From Roseitranquillus sp963709765 (GTDB taxonomy: Bacteria; Pseudomonadota; Alphaproteobacteria; Rhodobacterales; Rhodobacteraceae), in NCBI GenBank assembly GCA_963709765.1, contig CAVPXL010000005.1, forward strand, positions 124,001 through 188,000: a stretch of 64,000 bases of DNA, given 5' to 3'. How positions within the stretch are numbered: position 1 is the stretch's first letter; each line of letters starts with the position of its first letter. The notes below the pieces were generated by a model that saw only the letters and a program-made list of their open reading frames with translations, ran no database searches and was not told the origin of the DNA. This document shows, piece after piece, positions 9,264 to 19,698 of this stretch. The position numbers and the translations under genes were made by a program.

Positions 9264-9855
9264 TTATCCCCGCAAACGGTGATGCGGAGGACGACTCCGG
9301 CACGGCAAGCTCTTCCTCGTCGGTCAGGTGCCGCGCAAGGAAGGCCTCGATGGTCTTGGCTAATCCCGTGCAGCCCGGCCAATCTCGTCGCGGGCCTGCG
9401 CCTCGTCGAGGTGGATCAGCTTGATCACGCGGTTGGCCGTGCGGGTGAACCCGTCCAGCACCTGCTGGAGATCGGCATGGTCCTGTTCGTTAACCCCCTC
9501 GAGCCCCGCTTCGAAGCGCGGATCGGCGGCCGACACAAAGGGAAAGTAGCTGTGGTCCTCCCAGCCGTGGTGGCCATGCAGGTTTCCGACCAGCGCTCCA
9601 CCGACCCGGGACAGGCGCGCGGCGAAGTCCCCGGCCGGGAAGTGTCGCATCCAGGGAGCCCTCGGCATCGAGGCGGATGACTTCCGCCATGTGCCGGAAC
9701 ATCCGGTGAGCGCCCAGCCACTGGCGAGTCTTCTCGCGGAACCCCGGATGCGTGTCCCCGAGCTGTCGCGCGGGTAGGCGTCGATGAGAAGGCGCATGGC
9801 ATCAGGCAGGCCCTTGGACTCGGACAGTCACGGGGTTGGTCACGTTGTCGAGCAT
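9264..9855 (-). pseudogene. Hemerythrin HHE domain protein, frameshifted
   Basis: Hemerythrin domains bind a di-iron centre through His, Asp and Glu ligands and sense or carry O2 or NO. The reading begins MLDNVTNPVT after a GGAAAGGAG site, then shifts into AMRLLIDAYPRDS, REKTRQWLGAHRMFRHM and FAARLSRVGGALVGNLHGHH. A GWEDHSYFPFVSAADPRF stretch and the third helix (NEQDHADLQQVLDGFTR) follow. The last helix carries FLARHLTDEEELAVP, where the H-x-x-x-E/D ligands belong. Most ligand positions are present. Three or four frameshifts break the frame, and the reading ends with TAA at 9264-9266, just before the reductase gene. Confidence 0.8.
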
Positions 9856-10005
9856 GGCACTCTCCTTTCCGGACCTATCTGGGGGGCGCCAGTGACGTTG
9901 CGGCAGGCCGTGCCGTGGCATGTCCAGTCATGCGTGGGACGCTCGGCCTGACATGCCCGAGAAGTGCTGGCTGGCTCTAGTCCTGGGCACCCGAACTCCA
10001 GGATT

Positions 10006-10019
10006 GTTACATTAGTAAC
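10006..10019. promoter_or_regulatory. Palindrome GTTAC-N4-GTAAC upstream of the hemerythrin gene
   Basis: GTTACATTAGTAAC has five-base arms and a four-base A/T spacer, and another GGTTAC half lies 16 bases further on. It is about 150 bases upstream of the hemerythrin start. HxlR- and MarR-type regulators bind sites of this general form, but the cognate factor is not known. Confidence 0.35.
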
Positions 10020-10561
10020 CGCGGAATTGCGAATGGTTACCCATGGCCGCAGGCGCGGGCGAGTACCACTCATCCGCGCGACGCTCGCGCCGAAACACCG
10101 CGCGAGGTGTTCCGCGCCAACGGGACTCGTCCATGGGCGCTGAACACCACGGCGCTCGGCCTCACTCTGGGCTCTCTGGCGCTGCCTCGTCGCGACCGCC
10201 GCGGTGCCGGCCGCGCCCTGAGCGGCGCCGGAGATGGCTGACGCTGGTCGCCGGCGCCTAATTGGGCCGCCACATGGTCTACCGGCGGCGCGTCGGGGTC
10301 GATCAGGCCGACCGCTCACCGGAGCCGCGCGGGTTCCTCCCGGTGATCGCGGCCGATGCTCGACCCCGTCCCGCCGCCCGGCCGCGGTGCCGCGAGGCGA
10401 CTTCGACCCGATTTCGAACCCGGAGGTTGAGCTCCAACCACCCGAAGCGCCTGCGGCGATCAGTGCACGATGCCCCGAGGACGGGCCGCTGGGATGGTCA
10501 GGTTTATGGCGGATCAGCTGTCTTCGCACTTGAACGGATCGCGCTGATGCGACATCGGTGT

Positions 10562-10579
10562 TATGACATCGATGTCATA
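10562..10579. promoter_or_regulatory. Perfect 18-bp palindrome, probable LacI-family operator
   Basis: TATGACATCGATGTCATA is a perfect palindrome with the central CG typical of LacI/GalR operators. It sits 14-15 bases before the LacI-family gene start, where autoregulation would be expected. A partial copy (GCGACATCGG) lies just upstream. Confidence 0.65.
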
Positions 10580-10593
10580 GATCGATGGGTGCG

Positions 10594-11578
10594 ATGGCCA
10601 CGATCTACGACGTCGCCAGGGCCGCGAGCGTCTCGCCAAAGACGGTCAGCCGCGTCCTCAACGGCGACGCCCCCGTCAAGCAGGGGACGCGCGATGCGGT
10701 CGAGGCGGCCATTCGGGGCTCGGCTACGTACCCTCGAGCGCGGCGCGGACCATGCGCTCCAACCGCTCCGGTCTCGTCGGCGTCGTCACCGGCGCGATTT
10801 CGCGCCGCAGCAGGAGCCGCAGCGGGCATGCCCGAACTTCATCGTCCAGGGCATCCAGCGGCGGATAGTCGGCCAGACGCTGCTCATCGCCGACACCGGC
10901 GGCGCGCAACGCGCTCCGGAACTCCTGATCCGCTCCTCACCGAGCATCGCGTCGAGGGGCTGATCTATGTCGCGGCTACCACCAGGAGGTCGACTGCCGC
11001 CGGGCCACGCACGTCTCGTCCTGGTCAATTGCTTCGACGAGGCGGGACGCCGGCCGTCGTGCCCGACGACCGGGGCGGCCAGCAGCACCTCGTCGGCGGC
11101 GCTGGTCTCGCGGGGCCATCGCCGGATCGCCTACCTACGGTGGCGCCGGCATCGCGACGACGCTGCCACCGGAGGGCTACCGCCAGGCGCTTGCCGAGGC
11201 CGGGATCCGTTCGACCCGGCGTCGCTCCGGCCATGTCCCGAGGGGGAGGCAGATCTGGGTTCGGACGTCTGTGCGCCTCGAGGCGCGTGCTCGCCTCCGC
11301 TCGCCGCCGACCGTGCTCTGCTGCGGCAACGACCGGATGGCGATCGGGTCTACGGCATCCTGCGCACCCGCGGCCTGCGCTGCCCGAGGAATCTCGGTCG
11401 CCGGCTACGACAATTACCGCCTCACCGAGACGCTGTTTCCGCCGCTGACCACGGTGGAGCTGCCCTACAAGCGATGGGCCGACGGGCCGCGGAGTTGCTG
11501 ACCTCGGACGACGCCCGCCGAGGCCGCACGAGGTCGCGGCCCGTCTGCTGGCGCGACTCCGTCGCACCGCCCGCCTGA
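10594..11578 (+). pseudogene. LacI-family sugar-responsive repressor, frameshifted
   Basis: The N-terminus (MATIYDVARAASVSPKTVSR, VLNGDAPVKQGTRDAVEAAI) is a complete LacI helix-turn-helix with hinge. After several shifts the ligand-binding domain follows as MRSNRSGLVGVVTGAI, LVLVNCFDEAG, the HRRIAYL element, TVLCCGNDRMAIG, ISVAGYDNYRLTETLFPPL and LTTVELPYKRWA. The order is that of a full 330-residue repressor. An 18-bp palindrome lies directly upstream, and the sugar ABC operon begins 35 bases downstream in the same direction. This is a normal arrangement for a local repressor whose ligand is the transported sugar. An alternative ATG is at 10585. At least six shifts occur. Confidence 0.85.
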
Positions 11579-11613
11579 ACCCAGTCCACTTCACCCAAGG
11601 GAGGATAGAATTC

Positions 11614-12878
11614 ATGAAACGGAAAGCCCTCATCGCCCGGCTACTCGCGTGCGCCGGCCTCGCCGGCGCCGCCTCCGCGCAGACCGAGCTGACCATGTGG
11701 TACCACGGCGCCGGCAACGAGGTGGAAAGCGGATCATCAACCAGATCGTCGACGACTTCAACGCCAGCCAGGCCGACTGGAAGGTGTCGTCGAGAGCTTC
11801 CCGCAGGCGACCTACAACGACTCCGTCGTCGCCGCGGCGCTGGCCGGCAACCTGCCCGACATCCTCGACATCGACGGGCCGAACATGCCGAACTGGGCAT
11901 GGTCGGGCTACATGCAGCCGCTGCCGATCGACGAGAGCGTGATCGACGGACTTCCTGCCCGGCACCAACGGCATCTGGAACGGCAAGCTCTATTCGATCG
12001 GCCTGTGGGACGCCGCGGTCGCGCTCTATGCGCGCAAGTCGACGCTCGACGAGCTCGGCCTGCGCACGCCGACGCTGGACGAGCCCTGGACCGGCGAGGA
12101 GTTCATGGCCGCGCTCGACGCGGCCAAGGAGTCGCGGCAAGTTCGAGTACCCGCTCGACCTCGGCATGAACGACCAGGGCGAATGGTATCCCTATGCCTT
12201 CTCGCCGTTCCTGCAGTAGCTTCGGCGGCGACATCGTCGACCGCGACGACCTACAAGACCGCCGAGGGCGCGCTGAACGGCGACGCGGCGATCGCGTTCG
12301 GCGACTGGTGGCAGACGCTGTTCGACCGACGGCTATGCGCCGGGCACCAGCGAGGAGCCCGGCCGACCAGGAGACCGGCTTCATCGACGGCAACTTCGCC
12401 TTCCAGTGGAACGGCAACTGGCGCGCGGTCGCGACGATGGACGAGGTCGACGACGTGGTGTTCCTGCCGGCGCCCGACTTCGGCAACGGCAACAAGATCG
12501 GCGGCGGCTCCTGGCAGTTCGGCGTCTCGGCCACGTCCGAGCATCCCGAGGGCGCGGCGGCGTTCATCGAGTTCGCCCTGCAGGACAAGTACCTGGCCGC
12601 CTTCTCCGACGGCATCGGCCTGATCCCGGCGACGCCCGGCCGCGGCGGAGATGACCGAGAACTACGCCGAGGGCGGGCCGCTCGCGGTGTTCTTCGACCT
12701 GTCCGAGGAGCAGGCGATGCTGCGGCCGGTGACGCCGGGCTACGTCGTCGCAGCCAAGGTCTTCACCAAGGCGCTGGCCGACATCGCCAACGGCGCCGAC
12801 GTGGCCGACACGCTCGATGCCGCGGTCGACGAGATCGACACCGACATCGAGACGAACAACGGCTACGGCCACGAGTGA
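11614..12878 (+). pseudogene. Sugar ABC transporter periplasmic binding protein (family 1), frameshifted
   Basis: A signal peptide (MKRKALIARLLACAGLAGAA, then a SA-Q cleavage site) leads into a family-1 extracellular solute-binding protein. Readable pieces are TELTMWYHGAGNEVES, INQIVDDFNASQADWKV, LAGNLPDILDIDGPNMPNW, LYARKSTLDELGLRTPTLDE and FEYPLDLGMNDQGEWYPYAF. The second half contains TYKTAEGALNGDAAIAFGDW, ETGFIDGNFAFQWNGNW, GGGSWQFGVSATSEHPEGA and a tail DIETNNGYGHE. It would capture a sugar, probably an oligosaccharide or glycoside, for the two permeases downstream. Roughly eight frameshifts, several within 30-110 bases of each other, interrupt it. GAGG lies before the ATG. Confidence 0.88.
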
Positions 12879-12948
12879 CCTGCACGCGGGCTCCGCGCCA
12901 GCGGCGCGGGCCCTCGCGCTCCGACGGCGCCAGGAAGGACGATGCCAT

Positions 12949-14031
12949 GGCGTCGAAACTGACCACGTCGAACCGGGCCGGATGGGCGTTCGCGCTGCCG
13001 GGCTTCGGGCTGATCGCGCTGTTCATCATCGCTGCCGTTCTTCTTCGCCTTCGGCTGTCGCTGACCAACCAGCGGCTGATCTCGCCCAACCCGACGCAGT
13101 TCGTCGGCCTCGCAGAACTACCGCAACCTGCTCGGCGTCGGCGTCATCACGCTCGAGCCCGAGCGCGACGACGCGGGCCAGATCGTGCGCGACGACGACG
13201 GCGCGACTCGAATATCCGCGCGTGCGCGACGATCACCCGCAACCGCCGACTATCCCGCAATACGACGGCATGCGGGAGTGGTTCCGCTGGCAGTCGGGCG
13301 ACAACGCGCACGGTCGTCGCTGGCCCGCGACGTGGTGTTCATGAAGGCGCTGGTCAACACCTTCGCTCTTCGTCATCGTGGTGGCGCCGGTGCAGGCGGC
13401 GCTGGCGCTGCTGCTGGCGCTGCTGATCAACCAGCGGCTGCGGGGCATCAACGTCTTCCGCACGATCTACTTCATGCCGGTGGTGGTCTCGATCGTCGTC
13501 GTCTCGCTGCTGTGGCGGTTCATCTACGACGGCAACGACGGGCTGCTGAACAACATCCTCGGCTGTCCTGACCTTCGGCGCGTTCCAGCCGGTCGACTGG
13601 CTCGGCAACACCGTCACCGCGCTGCCCGTCGATCATGGCCATGTCGATCTGGCAGGCGGTCGGCTTTCACATGGTGATCTGGCTCGCCGGGCCTGCAGAC
13701 GATCCCGCCCGACGCTCTACGAGGCCGCCGCGATCGAGGGCGCGTCGAAGTGGCAGACCTTCCGCTACGTCACCTGGCCGGGGCTGCGGAACACCGCCGT
13801 GCTGGTCCTGATCGTCATCACCATGCAGGCCTTCGCGCTGTTCGCGCAGATCGACGTGATGACCAAGGGCGGGCCGCTCGACTCGCACCCAGACCCTGGT
13901 CTTCCAGGCGGTCGAGCGCGGCTACGGCAAGCAGGACATCTCCGGCGGCTCGACGATCTCGGTGATCCTGTTCGTGATCGTGCTGACCATCTCGCTGATC
14001 CAGCGCTGGCTGACGCGGGAGAAGACGCTGA
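12949..14031 (+). pseudogene. Sugar ABC transporter permease (MalF/UgpA type), frameshifted
   Basis: Membrane helices begin with WAFALPGFGLIALFIIAA. A periplasmic loop follows, then the permease core (VKALVNTF-like, IVVAPVQAALALLLALLIN, FRTIYFMPVVVSIVVVSLLW). The cytoplasmic EAA loop reads EAAAIEGASKWQTFRYVTWP, the segment that contacts the ATPase. The last helix is VILFVIVLTISLIQRWL. Shifts occur about every 100-200 bases. If one A near 14022 is ignored, the gene ends with TGA at 14029-14031, overlapping the next start (TGATG). Paired with the next gene it forms the heterodimeric membrane channel. Confidence 0.87.
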
Positions 14032-14916
14032 TGGCCGCCGATCTCCGGCCCGACAACCGCGGCCTGCGCCTGCCGTCGCGCTACGCGGTGCTGGTGCTGG
14101 TGGCGATCGTCTTCGTCTTCCCGCTGGTCTTCATGGTGGTGTCGTCGCTTCAAGCCGGACAGCCAGCTTCTGGCCGACACCTCGGCGCTGCGCGCCTTCC
14201 TGCCGGTCGGCGACATCAGCCTCGACAACTACTGCGACGCCTTCCAGCGCGCGCCGGTGGCGTCTTCATCTTCAACTCGGTGCTGGTCACCGGGGTGACG
14301 GTGTCTGCTGTCGCTGTTCCTCTGCTCGCTGGCGGCCTTCTCCTTCGTCTTCCTGAACTGGCGCGGGCGCGACGTGGTGCTGTCGATCGTCCTGGCGACG
14401 CTGATCATCCCGTTCGAGACGATCGCCATCCCGCTGCTGCTGGTCGTGTCGCAAGCTGCCCTGGATCGGGCTGGACGGGATCGAGATCGGCTGGCTCAAC
14501 ACCTACCGGGTGCAGATCATCCCCTGGATCGCCGACGGCGCTGACGATCTTCCTGTTCGTGCAGTACTTCAAGGACCTGCCGCGCGAGCTGATCGAGGCG
14601 GCGCGCGTCGAGGGCGCGAGCTGGTTGCAGATCTACTGCCGCGTGGTCATGCCGCTTCGGGCCCGGTGATCGCCACCGCGGCGATCCTGAAGTTCCTGAA
14701 GATGTACAACCAGTACCTCTGGCCGCTGATCGTGGTGCAGGAGGAGAGCGTACCGGCCCGGTCATGGTCGGCCTCGGCTACTTCTTCCAGCTCAACGTCG
14801 CCTGGGGCGAGGTCATGGCCTACCTGACGCTCATCACCGTGCCGGTGCTGGCCTTCTATCTCGTCCTGCAACGCGCCTTCATCGCCTCGATCGCCTCGAC
14901 CGGCGTCAAGGGCTGA
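14031..14916 (+). pseudogene. Sugar ABC transporter permease (MalG/UgpE type), frameshifted
   Basis: The start MAADLRPDNRGLRLPSRYAV is followed by the first helix (VLVLVAIVFVFPLVFMVVSS). Later helices include IVLATLIIPFETIAIPLLLV, a LTIFLFVQYFKDLPRELI stretch, and the EAA loop (EAARVEGASWLQIYCRVVMP). The end reads LVLQRAFIASIASTGVKG with TGA at 14914-14916. The order fits the MalG-type partner of the preceding permease. About five single-base shifts are present. It begins inside the stop of the upstream permease and ends nine bases before the hydrolase gene, so all genes from 11.6 to 17.0 kb look like a single operon. Confidence 0.87.
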
Positions 14917-14925
14917 TCGGAGACC

Positions 14926-15928
14926 ATGGTACTCGCACTCGAAGACCAATGGATCTGGGACAGCTGGTACGCCCATGACGGCGACACGCTGGCACGGCTA
15001 TTTCCTCAAGGCCGACAAGTCGCTCGGCGACCCGGACCTGCGCCACTTCAACGTCACCCAGGGCCACGCGGTCAGCGACGACCTGGTCGAACTGGACGCA
15101 TCTCGGCACCTGCTTTCGCCCGTCCGAGCGGGCCGGCCTGGGACGACTACACCACCTGGACCGGGTCGGTCGTGCAGGGCGACGACGGGCTCTGGCACCT
15201 GTTCTACACCGGCGCCAGCCATGCCGAGGACGGGCTCTACCAGCGCATCGGCCATGCGACCTCGACCGACATGCACGGCTGGAAGCGGGTCGGCGACGGG
15301 CTCTGCCTCGACCTCGACGGGCCGAACGCCGCGCACTACGAGGCCGACACATGCGTCGGCCACTGGCACGACCGGGCGATGCGCGACCCCTGGGTGATGC
15401 GCGATCCGGAGGGCGACGGCTGGCTGATGTATCTTCACCGCCCGCGCGCCCGGCGTCGCCGAGCCCAACGCCGGCGGCGCCATCGGCTTCGCCACCTCGC
15501 CCGACCTGCATGACTGGACGCTGCAGCCGCCGGTCTTCGTCGGCGGCTTCGGCCAGCTGGAGGTGCCGCAGGTCTTCGAGCATCGGCGGGCGCTGGTACT
15601 GCCTGTTCTGCACCTCGGCCGAGCACTGCTCGAGGCGCACGGCCGCAGGCAACCCGGCGGCGCCGGTCACCGGCACCCACTACCTGATCGCCGACGAGCC
15701 CGCGCGGGCCCTGGCGCATCGCGCCGGGCCCGTTCCTCGACGGCGACCTGCCCTGCCGGCGCTACGCCGCGCGCATCGTCGAGACCGGACGACGGGCTGC
15801 GTCATCATCGGCTTCGCCGACCGGCCGACGCGGCGACTTTCGGCGGCTACGTCATGGACCCCGAGCCGGTCGACGGTGGACGCGGACGGCCTGCTGCACG
15901 TCGCGCCACGCCTCAGGCGGCGGAGTAG
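14926..15928 (+). pseudogene. Five-bladed beta-propeller glycoside hydrolase (GH43/GH32-type), frameshifted
   Basis: The reading starts with WIWDSWYAHDGD and continues in another frame as WHGYFLKADKSLGDPDLRHF. This is the W-x-x-D opening blade that carries the nucleophile or base Asp in GH32/43/68 enzymes. The RDP element (RAMRDPWVMRDPEGDGWLMY) and a later GQLEVPQVFE element, the position of the acid Glu, are present. No signal peptide is seen, so it would act in the cytoplasm on the imported sugar. It lies inside the sugar ABC operon between permease and ATPase. The substrate cannot be told; fructosides or arabino-/xylo-oligosaccharides are possible. Several frameshifts interrupt it. Confidence 0.75.
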
Positions 15929-15932
15929 AGCG

Positions 15933-17020
<1,088 letters not shown>

Positions 17021-17713
17021 GCGGAGGGAACTTGCCTTGCGTGCCTCAGGGTCGGCCGGCGCGGCCGAATCGCGCCCAAGGTAGTTGAGGTCCCGCCGGG
17101 TCAGCTCGGTCCGGACCGGTCTCGGCATTGCCTTCGTGTGCGGCCGCCTTTGAGGATCAGTCTCAGCAAGAAGGTGAGAACCGCCTCCGCATGCTGGAGA
17201 ATAGACGGCGCGTGGGCGGCTGTCGGGACGTTCGCCTCATTCTGGGGTTTCTGGCGGATATGGGCCCGCCCGCGCTCATGTAGAATGGCAGAGATGGCGC
17301 CATCTTCTCAAATCTATGGAGTGTCGTGAAAATATAGCGCATCGCAGCCAGCCACGCCCGTGCATCGCTGATCGACTTGCCGTCATCAGCGAATGGCCAG
17401 CCTTGTGACGCGCCCACGAGTTGAGGCAATGGCGGCCGTCCCTTCCGGCAGATCGCCGCAGACGCAGTACGCGGTCTGCTGCCGTTGGGGCGCAAGCAGC
17501 GCAGGCAGACTCCGTCCGCATTGCGCGAGGTCGTGCGGCTGGCTTTGCTGCGGCAAGCACCAATGGCCGATATGCATGCAGCGGCGCGGCGGCCGCGAGT
17601 GAGGCCACGGAGCAGTTCGTATAGCCATTCGCCGATGTCGGCCAGCGGCCTGGATCGGACTGCGCCATTCCGTCCCTTTGGTCGGCGAGGCGGCATGGAC
17701 TAATCTCGCTCGC
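17021..17713. other. 693-base stretch, no gene recognised; holds one copy of a dispersed repeat
   Basis: No family motif was found in either strand although open frames are long. Bases 17556-17599 match 24186-24230 (see the repeat entries). This stretch is probably decayed intergenic or insertion-sequence DNA. Confidence 0.4.
17556..17599. repeat. Dispersed intergenic repeat, copy A
   Basis: About 45 bases containing AATGGCCGATATGCATGC followed by a GCGGCGCGGCGG tract match copy B at 24186-24230 with roughly eight differences. Both copies lie outside genes. Confidence 0.55.
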
Positions 17714-18187
17714 ATGTCGATGTTGCCGACCGAGAATGTCCAGGACTACCCCCGCCCGCCTCGGCTGGAGCCTGTGCCTCACCGCGTTGTCGTCCGGCTT
17801 GGCGGTCGAACCGTTGCGGAAACCACGCGTGCCCTGCGGGTGCTCGAGACGCACCATGCGCCGACCTACTATCTGCCGCCCGAGGACGTGCAGGCGCGGC
17901 TCGAGCCCGCATCCGGCAGCAGCTTCTGCGAATGGAAAGGCCGCGCGCGCTATTTCGATGTGAGCGTCGAGGGCACGATGGCGGGACGCGCCGCATGGAG
18001 CTATGAAACCCCTTCCACCGCCTTCGTTGATCTGGGTGGGTACCTCGCCTTCTATCCTGGCCTCATGGAGGCGTGCTTCGTCGGCGAAGAGAAGGTGATC
18101 CCGCAGCCGGGCGACTTCTACGGCGGCTGGGTGACGAGCAACCTGACGGGCCGTGTCAAGGGCGCCCGCGGAACGGAGCATTGGTGA
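17714..18187 (+). CDS. DUF427 domain protein
   Basis: This is an intact 157-aa protein with the DUF427 core. It reads PHRVVVRLGGRTVAETTRAL, then VLETHHAPTYYLPPEDV, the conserved FCEWKGRARYFDV and AWSYETPSTAFVDLGGYLAF. It ends in the usual Y-P-G-L-M-E-A-C-F-V and PQPGDFYGGWVTSNLTGR segments. The fold is a small beta barrel of unknown biochemical role; the W-K-G and Y-G-G-W motifs are family hallmarks. The ATG at 17714 or 17720 (MSMLPTENV) is plausible, with no good ribosome-binding site. Neighbours give no clear operon. Confidence 0.92.
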   Translation: MSMLPTENVQDYPRPPRLEPVPHRVVVRLGGRTVAETTRALRVLETHHAPTYYLPPEDVQARLEPASGSSFCEWKGRARYFDVSVEGTMAGRAAWSYETPSTAFVDLGGYLAFYPGLMEACFVGEEKVIPQPGDFYGGWVTSNLTGRVKGARGTEHW

Positions 18188-18394
18188 ACCGGCACGACGC
18201 GTCCGAGCGTCCGGGCGTCGCCGTCCCCTCGCGCCGGCTGTCGCGACTTGGGTTGGTGTCTTGCATCTGAGCCTCCAGCAGGAGGATGCGCATCGCTACG
18301 CCGCGGCCACTCCGGAGGCTTCCTGAATGGTTGCTAACTCGCCGCGTTCCGGTCCTAAGACTTCTCCTAAACGGCGCCGAGGAAGGTTAGGCGA

Positions 18395-18859
18395 ATGCAG
18401 GTCGACGAGGCGCTTGCCGCCTTCCTCGTGAGCCCGGTGATGATCATCGTCGGTACCTCTGACGCGCGCGGGCGGCCCGAGATCGGCCGCGCGGTCGATT
18501 GCCGCGTCCTGCCCGGCACCGGGATCGAGCTCGTGATCTCTGCCTGGCAGTGGCCGGGCACGAACGCCAACGTGCGCGACACGGGTCGCGCCGCGGCCAC
18601 CATCTCGCGTCCCGCTGACTACGAAACCTTCCAGGTCAAGGGCGGGGCCAGACTGCGACCAGCCGAAGCCCCGGACCTCGAGCTCGTCCGGCGATACATG
18701 GCCGCGATAACCGAGGTGCTCGACGCATTGGGCATATCGCCGCGCTTGAGCGCGGTCTGGCAGACGGTCGAGGATGCCGTCATCCTCCACCTCGCGACCG
18801 AGGCGGTGTTCGTCCAGACGCCGGGGCCGCGGGCCGGCCAACCGGTCGCGCCGACATGA
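18395..18859 (+). CDS. Pyridoxamine 5'-phosphate oxidase-like split-barrel protein
   Basis: This 154-aa protein has the flavin-binding split-barrel layout. A first strand (FLVSPVMIIVGTSDARGRPE) is followed by RAVDCRVLPGTGIELVISAW, NVRDTGRAAATISRPADYET (short family loop) and FQVKGGARLRPAEAPDLELV, with a C-terminal helix-strand part (DALGISPRLSAVWQTVEDAV). Family members bind FMN, F420 or haem; the ligand here cannot be told. GAGGAAGG lies ten bases before the ATG. The gene is intact and its 3' end converges with the membrane-protein remnant on the other strand. Confidence 0.85.
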   Translation: MQVDEALAAFLVSPVMIIVGTSDARGRPEIGRAVDCRVLPGTGIELVISAWQWPGTNANVRDTGRAAATISRPADYETFQVKGGARLRPAEAPDLELVRRYMAAITEVLDALGISPRLSAVWQTVEDAVILHLATEAVFVQTPGPRAGQPVAPT

Positions 18860-19283
18860 GCCCCCGTCTCGACGACCTCCCCGACACCTGCTCCTGATCG
18901 CCGTGGCCACCGGGCGGGCCGCCCCGGACGAACGGCATGTACAAAAGGACCGCCGCACCGCATGCGGCGAAGGTCGCCGTAGAGCCTGCGAGCGGAAGGG
19001 CGGCGAAACCGGCGAGGATCGCGCCCATGATCGCGCCCAGCGACCCAGCCGCCAGGATGAGCCCCGGCGATGAGCCCTCCGGTCCCGGCCGCGCCTCGAC
19101 GGCGAGCTTTGCCAGGAACGGCGAGGGCAGGCTGACGAACACGGATGCCGGAAAGAAGGTCAGGACGACGCCTACCGGCATCCCCCCGAAGAATGGCGCG
19201 AGCACCCGGCCAGCGGCGATCTCATGGGTGAGCCCCACCGCCGACAGCACGAGTACCAGGCCGATCGTGATCCAGAACCGCAT
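18780..19283 (-). pseudogene. Shortened spermidine-synthase-like membrane domain protein
   Basis: The start MRFWITIGLVLVLSAVGLTHE has a strong AGGAGG and enters a first membrane helix. EIAAGRVLAPFFG matches the E-x-x-A-G-R-x-L-A-P motif of fused MFS/spermidine-synthase membrane domains. The reading then jumps to a later helix (GVVLTFFPASVFVSLPSPFL, AKLAVEARPGPEGSSPG, LILAAGSLGAIMGAILAGFA). The helices that normally lie between are missing, and no methyltransferase-like synthase domain follows. From about 18920 the sequence turns into an unrelated Arg/Pro-rich tail overlapping the neighbouring gene. An internal in-frame deletion plus a lost 3' end is the simplest reading. Confidence 0.65.
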
Positions 19284-19464
19284 GTCAGCCTCCTCGGCGT
19301 CCGTGATGACGGTGCCGAGCCCGCCGTTCGCGGAACGTTGGCGCATGCCGTTTGCCGAGGAAAGGCTCGATCGCGCAGCTTTAAGAAGACCATCATCGGT
19401 GACCTGGTCAAACCTCAGAACGGCTCGTGCCGACACACTCGGGCACAAGCAACCTTTCTGCGTT

Positions 19465-19520
19465 GAAGCTGCCGCCTTCGCTGCGGCGTCAATGAACGAC
19501 GGCTATCCCCGCCGCGACGC
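19465..19520. repeat. Dispersed repeat, copy 1 of the 2-kb direct pair
   Basis: The core ATGAACGACGGCTATCCCC (19492-19510), preceded by a GCCGCC...TTCGC...GCGGCGT stretch, recurs at 21505-21560. It lies upstream of the broken methyltransferase gene. Confidence 0.65.
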
Positions 19521-19698
19521 GGCGGCGCTCAGATCTGCCGCGCGGCGGCTAAGGGCCGACTGCGCCTCCGGCCCGCGACGTCTCGAGGCCCTGCTCGCCG
19601 CGCCGCCGCACGAGGGTTCCCATCCCCTCGGCTTGATGGACTTGGAAGTCCGAACAGTGTCAGCTCGTCCGGAACACCGAACGATGAGGGGACGTCCC

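Larger units (their letters stand above)
9856..10584. other. 730-base stretch without a recognised gene
   Basis: Open frames on both strands are long but compositionally biased (Arg/Pro/Ala-rich) and show no family motif. A decayed gene between about 10030 and 10530 is possible but could not be identified. Two palindromes within it are listed separately (10006-10019 and 10562-10579). Confidence 0.35.

Noticed and set aside
10043..10533. A possible HxlR- or TetR-like regulator between the hemerythrin gene and the LacI gene
   Set aside because: No helix-turn-helix or other motif could be read in any frame, even allowing shifts.
17163..17696. Minus-strand frame that might be an IS66- or integrase-type remnant
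   Set aside because: A few segments looked transposase-like at first, but no catalytic or family motif could be confirmed.
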